Shown here one piece after another: positions 17,124 through 26,128 of a DNA stretch of 64,000 nucleotides; the stretch's first letter is position 1, and every line of letters begins with the position of its first letter. The DNA comes from Pedobacter sp. Its GTDB lineage: Bacteria; Bacteroidota; Bacteroidia; Sphingobacteriales; Sphingobacteriaceae. The DNA is taken from positions 62,001 to 126,000 of the forward strand of contig NZ_JAVHXT010000003.1 of assembly GCF_031119335.1 (NCBI RefSeq), written 5' to 3'. The translations under genes were made by a program, and so were the position numbers. The notes beneath the pieces were generated by a model. It was given only the letters and a program-made list of their open reading frames with translations. It was not told the DNA's origin and ran no database searches.

Positions 17124-19721
17124 ATGAATTTCAATAATTTTACAATCAAAGCCCAAGAGGCTGTACAAAAGGCCTCTGAAATTGCACAAGGCAACCAACA
17201 GCAGGCCATAGAAACAGCGCACTTGTTAAAAGGCTTGTTAACGGTTGATGAAAATGTGATTTCCTACGTTTTAAAGAAATTAAACGTACATCTAAATACA
17301 CTTAACCAAAAACTAGACGATGATATTACAAAATTCCCTAAAGTAAGTGGTAGTAATATTTATCTATCATCTAATGCTAATTCAGCTTTGCAAAAAGCAC
17401 AATCGTTTTTAAAAGAATTTAAGGATGAATTTGTATCTGTAGAGCATATTCTTTTAGGAATTTTGGCTGCAAATGATGCCACCTCTAAATTGTTAAAAGA
17501 TCAAGGTGTAAACGAAAAAGACCTTAAAAAAGCCATTACTGAGTTGCGTGGAGATAATCGTGTAACAGACCAAAATGCAGAAGCCACCTACCAAGCTCTG
17601 GGAAAATATGCTCGAAACCTGAACGAATATGCCGAAAGTGGAAAGCTAGACCCAGTAATTGGTCGTGATGAAGAAATTAGACGTGTCATCCAGATTTTAT
17701 CTCGTAGAACAAAGAACAACCCTATCTTAATTGGTGAGCCAGGTGTGGGTAAAACTGCCATTGCAGAGGGTATCGCTTTTAGAATTATCAAAGGTGATGT
17801 GCCTGAAAACCTAAAATCGAAAGTGGTTTACTCTTTAGATATGGGGGCACTTATCGCGGGAGCAAAATACAAAGGTGAATTTGAAGAGCGCTTAAAAGCC
17901 GTAGTAAAAGAGGTTACGCAGAGCGATGGCGAAATTGTGCTTTTCATAGACGAGATACACACTCTGGTGGGTGCTGGCGGCGGCGAAGGCGCTATGGATG
18001 CCGCAAACATTTTAAAACCTGCTCTAGCCCGTGGCGAATTGAGAGCTATCGGTGCTACTACTTTGGATGAATATCAGAAATATCTGGAAAAAGACAAGGC
18101 CTTAGAGCGTCGTTTCCAAAAGGTAATGGTTGATGAGCCAGATACGCAAGATGCAATCTCGATTTTACGTGGCTTAAAGGAGCGTTACGAAACGCACCAC
18201 AAAGTACGTATTAAAGACGAAGCAATTATTGCCGCTGTAGAAATGAGCCAACGTTACATTGCCGATCGTTTTTTACCTGATAAAGCCATCGATTTGATGG
18301 ACGAAGCTGCATCTAAACTACGTATGGAAATGGACAGCGTACCAGAAAACGTAGATGCATTGGAACGTGAAATTATGCGTTTAGAAATTGAACGTGAGGC
18401 TATCAAACGTGAAAAAGACGAAAGCAAAGTAAAAGAACTGAGCGTGCAAATTGCCAATTTATCCGCAGAGCGTGATGAATTTAAAGCAAAATGGCAAGGT
18501 GAGAAAGATTTGGTGGATGCCGTTAATACAGAACTTGAACAGATTGAAGCTTACAAATTAGAAGCTGAACAAGCAGAACGTGCTGGCGATTATGGTAAAG
18601 TAGCAGAATTGCGTTACGGCAAAATCAAAGAAGCACAAGATAAAGTTGAAAAACTGAAAGCTGATTTGGCAAGCCGTCAGGATGAAAGCCGTATGCTTAA
18701 AGAGGAAGTTACTGCAGATGATATTGCTGGTGTGGTTGGCCGTTGGACTGGTATTCCGGTAACCAAATTGGTATCGAGCGAACGTGAAAAACTGCTTCAC
18801 TTAGAAGAAGAACTACACAAACGTGTAGCTGGGCAAGAAGAAGCCATCGAGGCCATTTCTGATGCGATCCGCCGTTCTCGTGCAGGTCTGCAAGACAAAC
18901 GTAAACCAATTGGTTCGTTCATTTTCTTAGGCACAACGGGTGTAGGTAAAACCGAATTAGCAAAAGCGCTTGCCGAATTCTTGTTCAACGATGAAAATGC
19001 CATGACCAGAATTGACATGAGCGAATATCAGGAACGCCATGCGGTTTCTCGTTTAATCGGTGCGCCTCCGGGATATGTAGGTTACGATGAAGGTGGACAA
19101 CTGACTGAAGCTGTGCGTAGAAAACCTTATTCGGTAGTTTTGTTAGATGAAATTGAGAAAGCACATCCAGATGTATTCAATATCTTGTTACAGGTTTTGG
19201 ATGATGGAAGGTTAACCGACAACAAAGGTCGCGTGGTAAACTTTAAAAACACCATCATCATCATGACATCGAACATTGGTTCGCATTTAATTCAAGATAA
19301 TTTCAAAAACTTGAATGACGATAACCGTGATGAGGTGGTAGCAAAGACTAAAAATGAATTGTTCGAGCTGTTGAAACAAACCATTCGTCCAGAGTTTTTA
19401 AATAGAATTGATGAACTGATTATGTTTACGCCGTTAAACAGAACAGAAATAAGAGAGATTGTGAGCTTACAATTTAAGCAAGTACAGCAAACTTTAGCCG
19501 AAATGGGTGTTACTATGGAGGCCAGCGACGAAGCTTTAGATTGGTTAGCAGAGTTGGGCTACGACCCTCAATTTGGTGCAAGGCCATTAAAACGTGTAAT
19601 ACAAAAACGTATTTTGAATGAGCTATCTAAAGAGATACTAGCAGGAAAAGTTGATAAAGACAGTAAAATCAAATTAGATATGTTCGACCATCAATTTGTG
19701 TTTTTGAACGAGAATAAATAA
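17124..19721 (+). CDS. clpB: ATP-dependent chaperone ClpB
   Basis: An 865-residue Hsp100 disaggregase. The N-terminal Clp_N repeats span about 1-145; D1 has Walker [10 protein letters not shown] (about 210) and Walker [15 protein letters not shown]; the long middle-domain coiled coil lies at about 400-520 ([18 protein letters not shown]); D2 has GTTGVGKTE (about 610) and [15 protein letters not shown]. The GYVG pore loop is present in D2 ([11 protein letters not shown]). Presence of the coiled coil distinguishes ClpB from ClpA/ClpX. It works with DnaK to resolubilise aggregates. Followed by a terminator at 19903. Confidence 0.97.
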   Translation: MNFNNFTIKAQEAVQKASEIAQGNQQQAIETAHLLKGLLTVDENVISYVLKKLNVHLNTLNQKLDDDITKFPKVSGSNIYLSSNANSALQKAQSFLKEFKDEFVSVEHILLGILAANDATSKLLKDQGVNEKDLKKAITELRGDNRVTDQNAEATYQALGKYARNLNEYAESGKLDPVIGRDEEIRRVIQILSRRTKNNPILIGEPGVGKTAIAEGIAFRIIKGDVPENLKSKVVYSLDMGALIAGAKYKGEFEERLKAVVKEVTQSDGEIVLFIDEIHTLVGAGGGEGAMDAANILKPALARGELRAIGATTLDEYQKYLEKDKALERRFQKVMVDEPDTQDAISILRGLKERYETHHKVRIKDEAIIAAVEMSQRYIADRFLPDKAIDLMDEAASKLRMEMDSVPENVDALEREIMRLEIEREAIKREKDESKVKELSVQIANLSAERDEFKAKWQGEKDLVDAVNTELEQIEAYKLEAEQAERAGDYGKVAELRYGKIKEAQDKVEKLKADLASRQDESRMLKEEVTADDIAGVVGRWTGIPVTKLVSSEREKLLHLEEELHKRVAGQEEAIEAISDAIRRSRAGLQDKRKPIGSFIFLGTTGVGKTELAKALAEFLFNDENAMTRIDMSEYQERHAVSRLIGAPPGYVGYDEGGQLTEAVRRKPYSVVLLDEIEKAHPDVFNILLQVLDDGRLTDNKGRVVNFKNTIIIMTSNIGSHLIQDNFKNLNDDNRDEVVAKTKNELFELLKQTIRPEFLNRIDELIMFTPLNRTEIREIVSLQFKQVQQTLAEMGVTMEASDEALDWLAELGYDPQFGARPLKRVIQKRILNELSKEILAGKVDKDSKIKLDMFDHQFVFLNENK

Positions 19722-19902
19722 CCTCACTTTTTCTACCAATCGAAAGAAATAGACTAAAGTAAAGGCTAAGCAATTCGCTATTCTCTCCCTCTCAGGGAGA
19801 ACCGTAGTGAAACGAAGCTCATTGATACCTTCAAAAAAATAAAAAGATTATCAATAGATGCCAAAGGCAGAGAGGGTTAATATTCACAACTCTACATATA
19901 TC

Positions 19903-19937
19903 AAAAGAGGCAGACAAAAATCTGCCTCTTTTTTTAT
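19903..19937 (+). terminator. Rho-independent terminator after clpB
   Basis: AAAAGAGGCAGA and TCTGCCTCTTTT pair around a short A-rich loop and run into T8. It lies 180 bases beyond the clpB stop. Confidence 0.75.
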
Positions 19938-19977
19938 TACGCTTTTAGTACATCACGAAATGAAAACACTACTTGTT

Positions 19978-20142
19978 CCGATTTATCCTATCGTGTGGAC
20001 ACATCTCGTTCCTCCCCCTTGAATCCCCCTCCAAAGGGGGACACACTGTGCCTAAGCATTTTGCATATCCCCCTCTCCGAGGGGGCAGGGGGAGGAAAAC
20101 AACATTTTCCAATATTTGTGTCCACACAATAGGATTTATCGG
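19978..20142 (+). repeat. MITE-like repeat, copy D (complete, short core)
   Basis: A 165-bp element with nearly perfect 26-bp terminal inverted repeats: left CCGATTTATCCTATCGTGTG and right the reverse complement of CCGATAAATCCTATTGTGTG. The core is rich in C-runs (CCTCCCCCTTGAATCCCCCT and GGGGGCAGGGGGAGG) and differs from the core of copies A, B and C, although the ends are shared. An inverted relative lies at 42608-42771. Two short open frames crossing it on both strands are artefacts of the repeat. Confidence 0.75.
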
Positions 20143-20178
20143 AATAGACAAATAATAATAATTTCAACCCACGTTTTC

Positions 20179-20262
20179 GTTGGCGGGGACGCCAACAAAA
20201 GCAACATTCACCGACAGGGACATCAACAAAAGACCTGCCTACGTTGGCGTCCCCGCCAACGT
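20179..20262. repeat. GTTGGCGGGGACGCCAAC palindromes (family R4), two copies
   Basis: Two GC-rich palindromes face each other: GTTGGCGGGGACGCCAAC (20179-20196) and ACGTTGGCGTCCCCGCCAAC GT (20241-20262). The second form recurs at 38554-38575. They lie between MITE copy D and the end of the GH2 gene and are far richer in G+C than their surroundings. Confidence 0.65.
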
Positions 20263-20304
20263 GCCACCGTCTATTTGCAACATCAATTAAAACTTAAACA
20301 ACCA

Positions 20305-23300
20305 TTAATTAGCAATTACCGAAAACTCTGCACCCGAAGCAAAATCTTGTCCATTTTGAGACGAAAGTGCCGTAAAACGAATATAACGACCTTTTACTGG
20401 AGTGGCAAACTTCACTGTTTTTAGCTGCGAGCCTTTTTCAAATGCTCCTTCTATTACAGTTTCTCCCCAATTTTTACCATCGGTACTGATTTGGATTTTG
20501 TAATTCTTGATGTGTCCATTTGTACCATCTTGTCGTGGTAAATAACTAAAACCTTTAATTTCTTTCAATTGTCCGCTGTCAAAATCTACCCAATGCGGAT
20601 ATTGAGCCACCGTAACCGAATACATGGTATGCCAAATGGTATTTGTTTTACCATCTATAAAATGCTTAGCATCGCCCTCTCCTACTTCCACACTAGATGC
20701 AGCTACCACCTCTAACGGAATGGTTTCAATCTTCGGAAAATCAAAACTAGCTTTTATGCGGTCATTACCTTTATCCCAAGCAGTTACTTTTCCTCCTTCT
20801 CTAAACATAAAAGCTTGCTTATACTGCAAAATCTTACCATTGGCCAAACTATAAAACAAATTAGCATTAGTATTTTCGCTCGATATATTTAGCATACCAT
20901 TTCGCTCCCTAGAAATAGAAACCGGTACATCACCAGCAGCTCCAACCTTGGCAACTTTTGCATAGTCATTGTTTGAAAACGGCCTAATTATAAATCCGAA
21001 ATTGTGGTTTTCTGCCTTTACCCTATCTTTTTCCAATGGAGGTCCTTGGCCACAACTATTGCCTCCAAGCCCAGTAACAGCGGCATCTAAATGTAAATGT
21101 GTGCCACTACTTTTGGGTAATTGATGCGGATGCGGTGCTAAAGTTAATTCTAGTTCGCTCCAAGGCAAAGCCGATGTAGACATTGTTTTATTGGCGATGA
21201 ACACCAAACCCTGGCCTTGTGCATTAGATAAAGCCATCCACCGTATGTCCTCGTTATTGCTCATGCTCTGCGGATTTGGCCATGGCACAAACTGATCTTT
21301 CACTGTACTTTTATGTAACTCAATAAACTGGGCCGTTTTTCTATCAGCATAGTTATTTATTGGCCCTCTTCCGTAATAATTGTATTGACTATAGCTCTCA
21401 GGCAATTGCAATGAGTAACCAATTCTGGCAAGCGCAAAACTTGGATTATTTGAAGTGATACTCGATTTCAGTTCTATAGACCCATCTGGATAAACCGTCC
21501 ATACTTGGTTAGTTACGAATTTAAAATCATCAGTGCCAAAGGGTTGGCTTTTGTTCTCAATAATAGTGTAAGTTCCGGATGTACCACCGTTAATACTTGC
21601 ACCATTTGGAGCTTGCGACTCAACAGTAAAAGCCAGTACAATAGCACCATCGTTACGGCTATAAACATTATTTGATAATGCTTTGTGTTTTAAGTTGTGT
21701 AAACCATTCTCAAACCACTGCTTGTAAGCCCAATTGTCATTATCTACTGGTGCCCTAAGTGCATCTAACTTTGGTCCTTCGCCATTACGTATGGTCGTAT
21801 TACCGCCATAACTTAAATTGTAAATAGTTCCGGTTTTCTTATCGAAATTAACAGCGAAACCCTGTCCTTTAATTTCCAACAATTCGCCTTTGGCAACAAC
21901 ACTAATTTTTTGTTTTGGCTGTTGTGAAGCTATAGTTGGTAGAGCGGTTGCCGATTTCAAAAATAACTGTTCCTCCATTTGCACCTCACCTTTTTTTGCC
22001 CAAGGCATATCCTTAGCAAGTAAAAATTGGATTTTAATGAAGTACTCAGATCCAATCTCTAATTTATTAAAATCAAGCGGAACAGTTAAAATTTTCTTCT
22101 CACGAGCACCTATCGAAATTTTCGCACTATTAAAATCAGTACGCTTCTCTACTTCTACCCCATCTTTATATAAAGACCATTGAATTTGATAATCGTCTAA
22201 CGTAGTGAAATAGTTTTTGTTAAAAACTTCAATTTTTCCCTGTGTTAGATCTACCGCTTTTACGCCCACATTTTGATATACCTTTCGAACCTCGTAATAC
22301 TGCGGCTTCAACTTCATATCTGCGAATATTAGCCCGTTGTTTACAAAAGTTCCATCGTTTGGTTTGTCACCAAAATCGCCTCCATAGGCAAAAAAACGTT
22401 CTCCAGTTTGTTTGTCGTAATAATACATAGATTGATCTATCCAATCCCAAATGGCACCACCCATAAAGTAATTGGTAGATTCTATAGCTTCCCAATAATC
22501 TATTAAATTTCCGGCAGCATTACCCATAGAATGCGCATATTCGGAAATATGGAAAGGATATTTCAGTTTGTATTTTCCTTTCACAGCTTCTTGTACCCAC
22601 TGTATAGAAGGATATTGGTTAGAACCCATATCTACAATTCTATTGTTACGTTCGTATTGTACCGGACGAGAAACATCAAACTTTTTAATGGCGTTATAAG
22701 CTTCTACAAAGTTATTACCAGGTCCAGCTTCATTTCCTAAAGACCAAATTACGATAGATGGGTGGTTAACCGTAGCATGAACCATTTCCAGATTTCTAGC
22801 AACATGAGCATCTCGCCATTCTATTGGATGTGATATTGATTCTTTTCCGTAGTAATATTCATGACTTTCGATATTAGCTTCGTCTTCCAAATAGATACCG
22901 TATTTATCACACAGATAGTACCAATAAGGATTGTTTGGATAATGTGAATTACGAACATGGTTGATATTTGCCCGTTTCATTAACATTATTTCAGTCTCCA
23001 TTTGTTCGCGGCTAACTACCTTGCCTTTCTCTGGGTTAGTCTCGTGGCGGTTTACGCCTTTCAACTTTACCGTTTTACCATTGATGTAATAATATCTACC
23101 AGCCAAATTAAATTCATCATCTTCGGCACTGGTATCTTTAATTTCAACTTTTCTAAAACCAACATTTACCGAAACTAAATCTACCAGATTACCTTTTTTG
23201 TCTTTCAGCTCTGCTACCAAAGTGTAACGATAAGGCTGCTCTGCCGACCATTTGTTTGGAGCCAGTACATCCATAGGTATCGTAAGTAAATTATCATTAC

Positions 23301-24363
23301 CAACCTTTAAGGGCAATAGGTCTACCGTAAGACTAGCTTTTTCTTCATTATCAACTTCATTACTATAGAGTTTATTGGCGAATAGATGATAGGTAACACT
23401 GTATTTTTTTGCAGCTTTGCCCAATGAGTTATTTAGCTTTGCCGTAATATTTAATGTGGCATTTTTATAATTGCTGTCGAGATCGGGTATGGCAACTATA
23501 TCAGCAAAGCTAATTTTTGGTTTAGAAGTTAAATATACCGACCTCGAAATACCAGGTAGTCTAAACATATCCTGCGCTTCGATATAGGAAGCATCGGAGT
23601 TCCTGTAAACCTCAACAGAAACACTATTTTCTCCTTGTTTAGAAAGATATTTACTGATATTGAAAGAAGCTAAATTTCTGGAATTTTTAGAAAAGCCTAC
23701 GTACTTGCCATTAATCCACAGGTAGAAAAACGAATCTACTCCATCGAAGTTGATAAAAACATCTCTCCCATCCCAATTTGCAGGAACCTCAAAACTACGT
23801 TTAAAAGAACCTACTTCGTTTCTATATTGATACGTTGTCCAGCTTAGTGGTGGAGTTCTCATTACGCCTCCTTTCCAATCATTTAGCTTTACTTGGTGCT
23901 GAAAAATGACCTGCTGATTAACATAAATTGGAACCCCATATTTTAAAGCCCCATTTTTTTGGATTCCGTAGATATTCCAGCTCACAGGTACAGGAACTTC
24001 ATCCCATTTAGAAACATCAAAGTTCTGATTGTAGAAACTAACTGGCCGCTCATTGGGGTGTTTTACCCAATTAAACTTCCAAGTACCGTTAAGCGACTGG
24101 ACATACTCACTGTTTTCGGGCAGCACCCTAACTGCCGATTTGATGCTGCCAAAACTAAAAAAGTAAGCATGGGGTTGTTCTTTATTTAAAGAAAGCTTCT
24201 CGGGCGACTCCCATTCTTTTCCAGTTGGTGCACTAACAGTACCGTAAGCAAAACCAGAGAGTTTGTTAAACTGAGGTGTAAAAGTTTGGGCAAATACAAC
24301 TGTGCCTACACTAGTGCAACCCCATAATAGTACAGATAAAATACTACAATTTATCTTCTTCAT
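20305..24363 (-). CDS. Exported GH2 family beta-galactosidase with C-terminal F5/8-type-C-like domain
   Basis: A 1352-residue glycoside hydrolase with an N-terminal signal peptide ending ...TVVFAQ. Domains in order: sugar-binding jelly roll (about 50-260), Ig-like domain (about 275-405), TIM barrel (about 405-700) with acid/base Glu in VIWSLGNEAGPGNN and nucleophile Glu in HISEYAHSMGNAAG, a DUF4981-type linker, the large beta-galactosidase small-chain domain (about 860-1110), and a C-terminal discoidin-like domain (about 1230-1350, ending VKGRYIRFTALSSQ). It probably cleaves terminal beta-galactosides of polysaccharides in the periplasm or at the surface. No SusC/SusD pair is adjacent. The final domain may bind glycan. 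Confidence 0.92.
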   Translation of the reverse strand: MKKINCSILSVLLWGCTSVGTVVFAQTFTPQFNKLSGFAYGTVSAPTGKEWESPEKLSLNKEQPHAYFFSFGSIKSAVRVLPENSEYVQSLNGTWKFNWVKHPNERPVSFYNQNFDVSKWDEVPVPVSWNIYGIQKNGALKYGVPIYVNQQVIFQHQVKLNDWKGGVMRTPPLSWTTYQYRNEVGSFKRSFEVPANWDGRDVFINFDGVDSFFYLWINGKYVGFSKNSRNLASFNISKYLSKQGENSVSVEVYRNSDASYIEAQDMFRLPGISRSVYLTSKPKISFADIVAIPDLDSNYKNATLNITAKLNNSLGKAAKKYSVTYHLFANKLYSNEVDNEEKASLTVDLLPLKVGNDNLLTIPMDVLAPNKWSAEQPYRYTLVAELKDKKGNLVDLVSVNVGFRKVEIKDTSAEDDEFNLAGRYYYINGKTVKLKGVNRHETNPEKGKVVSREQMETEIMLMKRANINHVRNSHYPNNPYWYYLCDKYGIYLEDEANIESHEYYYGKESISHPIEWRDAHVARNLEMVHATVNHPSIVIWSLGNEAGPGNNFVEAYNAIKKFDVSRPVQYERNNRIVDMGSNQYPSIQWVQEAVKGKYKLKYPFHISEYAHSMGNAAGNLIDYWEAIESTNYFMGGAIWDWIDQSMYYYDKQTGERFFAYGGDFGDKPNDGTFVNNGLIFADMKLKPQYYEVRKVYQNVGVKAVDLTQGKIEVFNKNYFTTLDDYQIQWSLYKDGVEVEKRTDFNSAKISIGAREKKILTVPLDFNKLEIGSEYFIKIQFLLAKDMPWAKKGEVQMEEQLFLKSATALPTIASQQPKQKISVVAKGELLEIKGQGFAVNFDKKTGTIYNLSYGGNTTIRNGEGPKLDALRAPVDNDNWAYKQWFENGLHNLKHKALSNNVYSRNDGAIVLAFTVESQAPNGASINGGTSGTYTIIENKSQPFGTDDFKFVTNQVWTVYPDGSIELKSSITSNNPSFALARIGYSLQLPESYSQYNYYGRGPINNYADRKTAQFIELHKSTVKDQFVPWPNPQSMSNNEDIRWMALSNAQGQGLVFIANKTMSTSALPWSELELTLAPHPHQLPKSSGTHLHLDAAVTGLGGNSCGQGPPLEKDRVKAENHNFGFIIRPFSNNDYAKVAKVGAAGDVPVSISRERNGMLNISSENTNANLFYSLANGKILQYKQAFMFREGGKVTAWDKGNDRIKASFDFPKIETIPLEVVAASSVEVGEGDAKHFIDGKTNTIWHTMYSVTVAQYPHWVDFDSGQLKEIKGFSYLPRQDGTNGHIKNYKIQISTDGKNWGETVIEGAFEKGSQLKTVKFATPVKGRYIRFTALSSQNGQDFASGAEFSVIAN

Positions 24364-24493
24364 AAATTATTTAATAGCTAGCAAACGTTAATTATTATTC
24401 TTTTAGAAATTAATATTATCTATCAAAATATAGGGAGATGTGATTAAACCAAAAATATGATTTAAAGTAGATATCACTTAAATTAAAACAGTG

Positions 24494-24503
24494 CAAACGT
24501 TTG
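24494..24503. promoter_or_regulatory. LacI-type palindrome upstream of the GH2 gene
   Basis: CAAACGTTTG is a perfect 10-bp palindrome within TGCAAACGTTTGA, resembling LacI/GalR operators; AACGTT also occurs at 24384-24389 (GCAAACGTTA), 21 bases from the gene start. No LacI-type regulator is encoded in the window. Binding is inference. Confidence 0.3.
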
Positions 24504-24566
24504 ATTTCTTGTTAAACTATTACTTTTAAACAGACCAAGTAGCCTTCTGCTAAAATAATCGACATC

Positions 24567-24697
24567 TAGAAACTGTTCAAATTTCCACAAGCGAAAATGC
24601 TTAGGCGAGTGGGTATACCCGTCTATAGGCTGCTGCAAGAGTTTAGTGTGCTCAACCACCTGAGCGTTTCTGTCTACAAACTTTTAAATAGTTTCTA
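24567..24697. repeat. Small inverted-repeat element, TAGAAACTATTTA ends, copy 1
   Basis: Starts TAGAAACTGTTCA and ends TAAATAGTTTCTA, forming imperfect 13-bp terminal inverted repeats; the interior contains the hairpin GAGTGGGTATACCCGTCTA. A related element with the same ends is at 29181-29291. The rest of the 642-base gap between the GH2 gene and the beta-barrel gene is AT-rich without a gene. Confidence 0.5.
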
Positions 24698-24956
24698 ATT
24701 TCCTGCCAAATTATGCCAATTCGGCAAAACTAAAAAACCACCAAAAATCACTTAATTGTCACCAAAATAGAGGTTTGTCAAACCAATATAATTTCGTTTT
24801 TCAAGATAAATAATTAACAATTTATCAATCAAACAATTAAGCTAAAAAGTCATTTTCTGGCACAACTGACAACTTTTCATTAGGGTATGGTAGTTGAAAA
24901 TAGATGATCAAATGGTCAGAAGATCATTTATGATAACACATAAATTTTAACACAAA

Positions 24957-24988
24957 ATGAAACCATCCGATTTATCGGATAGCTTCAT
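24957..24988 (+). promoter_or_regulatory. Leader hairpin with embedded uORF start, copy 1
   Basis: The sequence folds as ATGAA (24957-24961), internal loop ACC, ATCCGA, loop TTTA, TCGGAT, internal loop AGC, TTCAT (24984-24988). The same architecture with a changed but still paired stem occurs at 63502-63535. The first ATG opens a 14-codon uORF (MKPSDLSDSFIKTI) whose stop ends at 25001, four bases before the main ATG. Hairpin and uORF may couple or control translation of the beta-barrel gene. Confidence 0.55.
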
Positions 24989-25005
24989 AAAAACAATTTA
25001 AAAAA

Positions 25006-25608
25006 ATGAAAAAACTTTTATTATCGTTAGTAGCTGTAGCAGCTATAACTTTCGGCGCAAACGCACAAACAGAAAAAGGAAAAATTATCTTAGGTGGTAA
25101 CGTAGGTTTTAATAGTACAAAAGTAGATGGTGCTGCAAAAGCAGATTTCAACTTTAGCGTTGTTCCTAGTGTTGGTTACTTTGTAGGCAATAACTTTGCT
25201 GTGGGTACAGGTGTTGGATATACCTATGACAAATCTGTTAGTGATGGTGCACAAACTGAAGCTTTTAGAGTGGCTCCTTTCGGTCGTTACTATGTGAACT
25301 TAACAGATCAATTCAAATTCTTCGGTCAGTTATCAGTACCTATGGCTTTTGGAACGGTTAAAGACGTAGAAGCAAATGGCGATACTGGTGCAAAATTAGG
25401 TACAGCTACTACAATTGGTGTAAATGTTGCACCAGGTTTTGCATTCTTCCCTAACAAAAAAATTGGTATCGAATTTTCGGTTAATGGTTTAGGTTACGAA
25501 AATGCAACCTTAAAAGCTGAAGGTTCTGGTGCTAAGGTTAAAGCAAATAGCTTTGGTTTAGAAGCAAACACTTTTGCTCCAAAATTAGGGGTACAATTTC
25601 ACTTCTAA
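25006..25608 (+). CDS. Outer membrane beta-barrel protein
   Basis: A 200-residue protein with a signal peptide (MKKLLLSLVAVAAITFGANAQ) and alternating strands typical of an eight-stranded beta-barrel (FNFSVVPSVGYFVGNNFAVG, FRVAPFGRYYVNLTDQFKFF), ending in the C-terminal aromatic VQFHF that signals outer membrane insertion. It resembles OmpW/OmpA-like barrels common in Pedobacter; the ligand is unknown. The leader contains a conserved hairpin with a short uORF, and a strong terminator follows, so it is a monocistronic, probably well-expressed gene. Confidence 0.88.
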   Translation: MKKLLLSLVAVAAITFGANAQTEKGKIILGGNVGFNSTKVDGAAKADFNFSVVPSVGYFVGNNFAVGTGVGYTYDKSVSDGAQTEAFRVAPFGRYYVNLTDQFKFFGQLSVPMAFGTVKDVEANGDTGAKLGTATTIGVNVAPGFAFFPNKKIGIEFSVNGLGYENATLKAEGSGAKVKANSFGLEANTFAPKLGVQFHF

Positions 25609-25628
25609 TAACGAAATAACCTAAGTAT

Positions 25629-25667
25629 AAAACGGCTTCCCCAAAAAGGGAAGCCGTTTTTATTTTT
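25629..25667 (+). terminator. Strong bidirectional-looking terminator
   Basis: AAAACGGCTTCCC (25629-25641) pairs perfectly with GGGAAGCCGTTTT (25648-25660), then a T-rich run. It ends the beta-barrel gene transcript. Confidence 0.85.
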
Positions 25668-25701
25668 TATATTTACTAAATAGAATAACAACACCGATAA
25701 G

Positions 25702-26112
25702 ATGAATAAAACCAATCGCAGAAAATTTATAGCCGCTACGGCAAGTTTATCGGTAGCCGCTTTAGCTGCAAATGCAGTTCCGCAAGCAAAAGAAGACATC
25801 AAACACCCTATTGTACATCATGTATTTTTCTGGCTTAAAAATCCTTCTTCAAAAGTAGATCGAGATCAATTAGTATCAGGATTGAAAACACTTAAAAAAA
25901 TTGAAAGTATTAAAGCCATCCATATAGGTGTAGTTGCAAGTACTGAGAAAAGAGAAGTTGTTGACAATAGCTGGTCGGTTTCTGAATTGATGTTTTTTGA
26001 AACGTTAGAAGGACAAAAAATTTATCAAGACCACCCGATACATCAAGAATTTATTAAAAACTGCAGCCATCTTTGGAACAAAGTTTTAGTTTACGATGCT
26101 GTTTCGGTTTAA
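25702..26112 (+). CDS. Dabb family protein with Tat-type signal
   Basis: A 136-residue protein. The N-terminus NRRKFIAATASLSVAALAAN is a twin-arginine-type export signal ending near residue 27. The mature part matches the stress-responsive alpha/beta barrel (Dabb) family: IKHPIVHHVFFWLKNP, a central LKTLKKIESIKAIHIGV and the C-terminal HQEFIKNCSHLWNKVLVYD. Dabb proteins are small dimeric ferredoxin-fold proteins, some of them oxygenases or cyclases, but no activity can be assigned here. Convergent with the SRPBCC membrane gene. Confidence 0.82.
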   Translation: MNKTNRRKFIAATASLSVAALAANAVPQAKEDIKHPIVHHVFFWLKNPSSKVDRDQLVSGLKTLKKIESIKAIHIGVVASTEKREVVDNSWSVSELMFFETLEGQKIYQDHPIHQEFIKNCSHLWNKVLVYDAVSV

Positions 26113-26128
26113 TTATCGATAGACAAAA

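Noticed and set aside
20170..20265. Possible CRISPR-like array of GTTGGCG repeats
   Set aside because: There are only two palindromic units in inverted orientation, with no regular spacers and no cas genes.
19969..20424. Open frames on both strands across 19969-20155 and 20116-20424
   Set aside because: They fall within MITE copy D, the R4 palindromes and the end of the GH2 gene; their composition follows the repeats.
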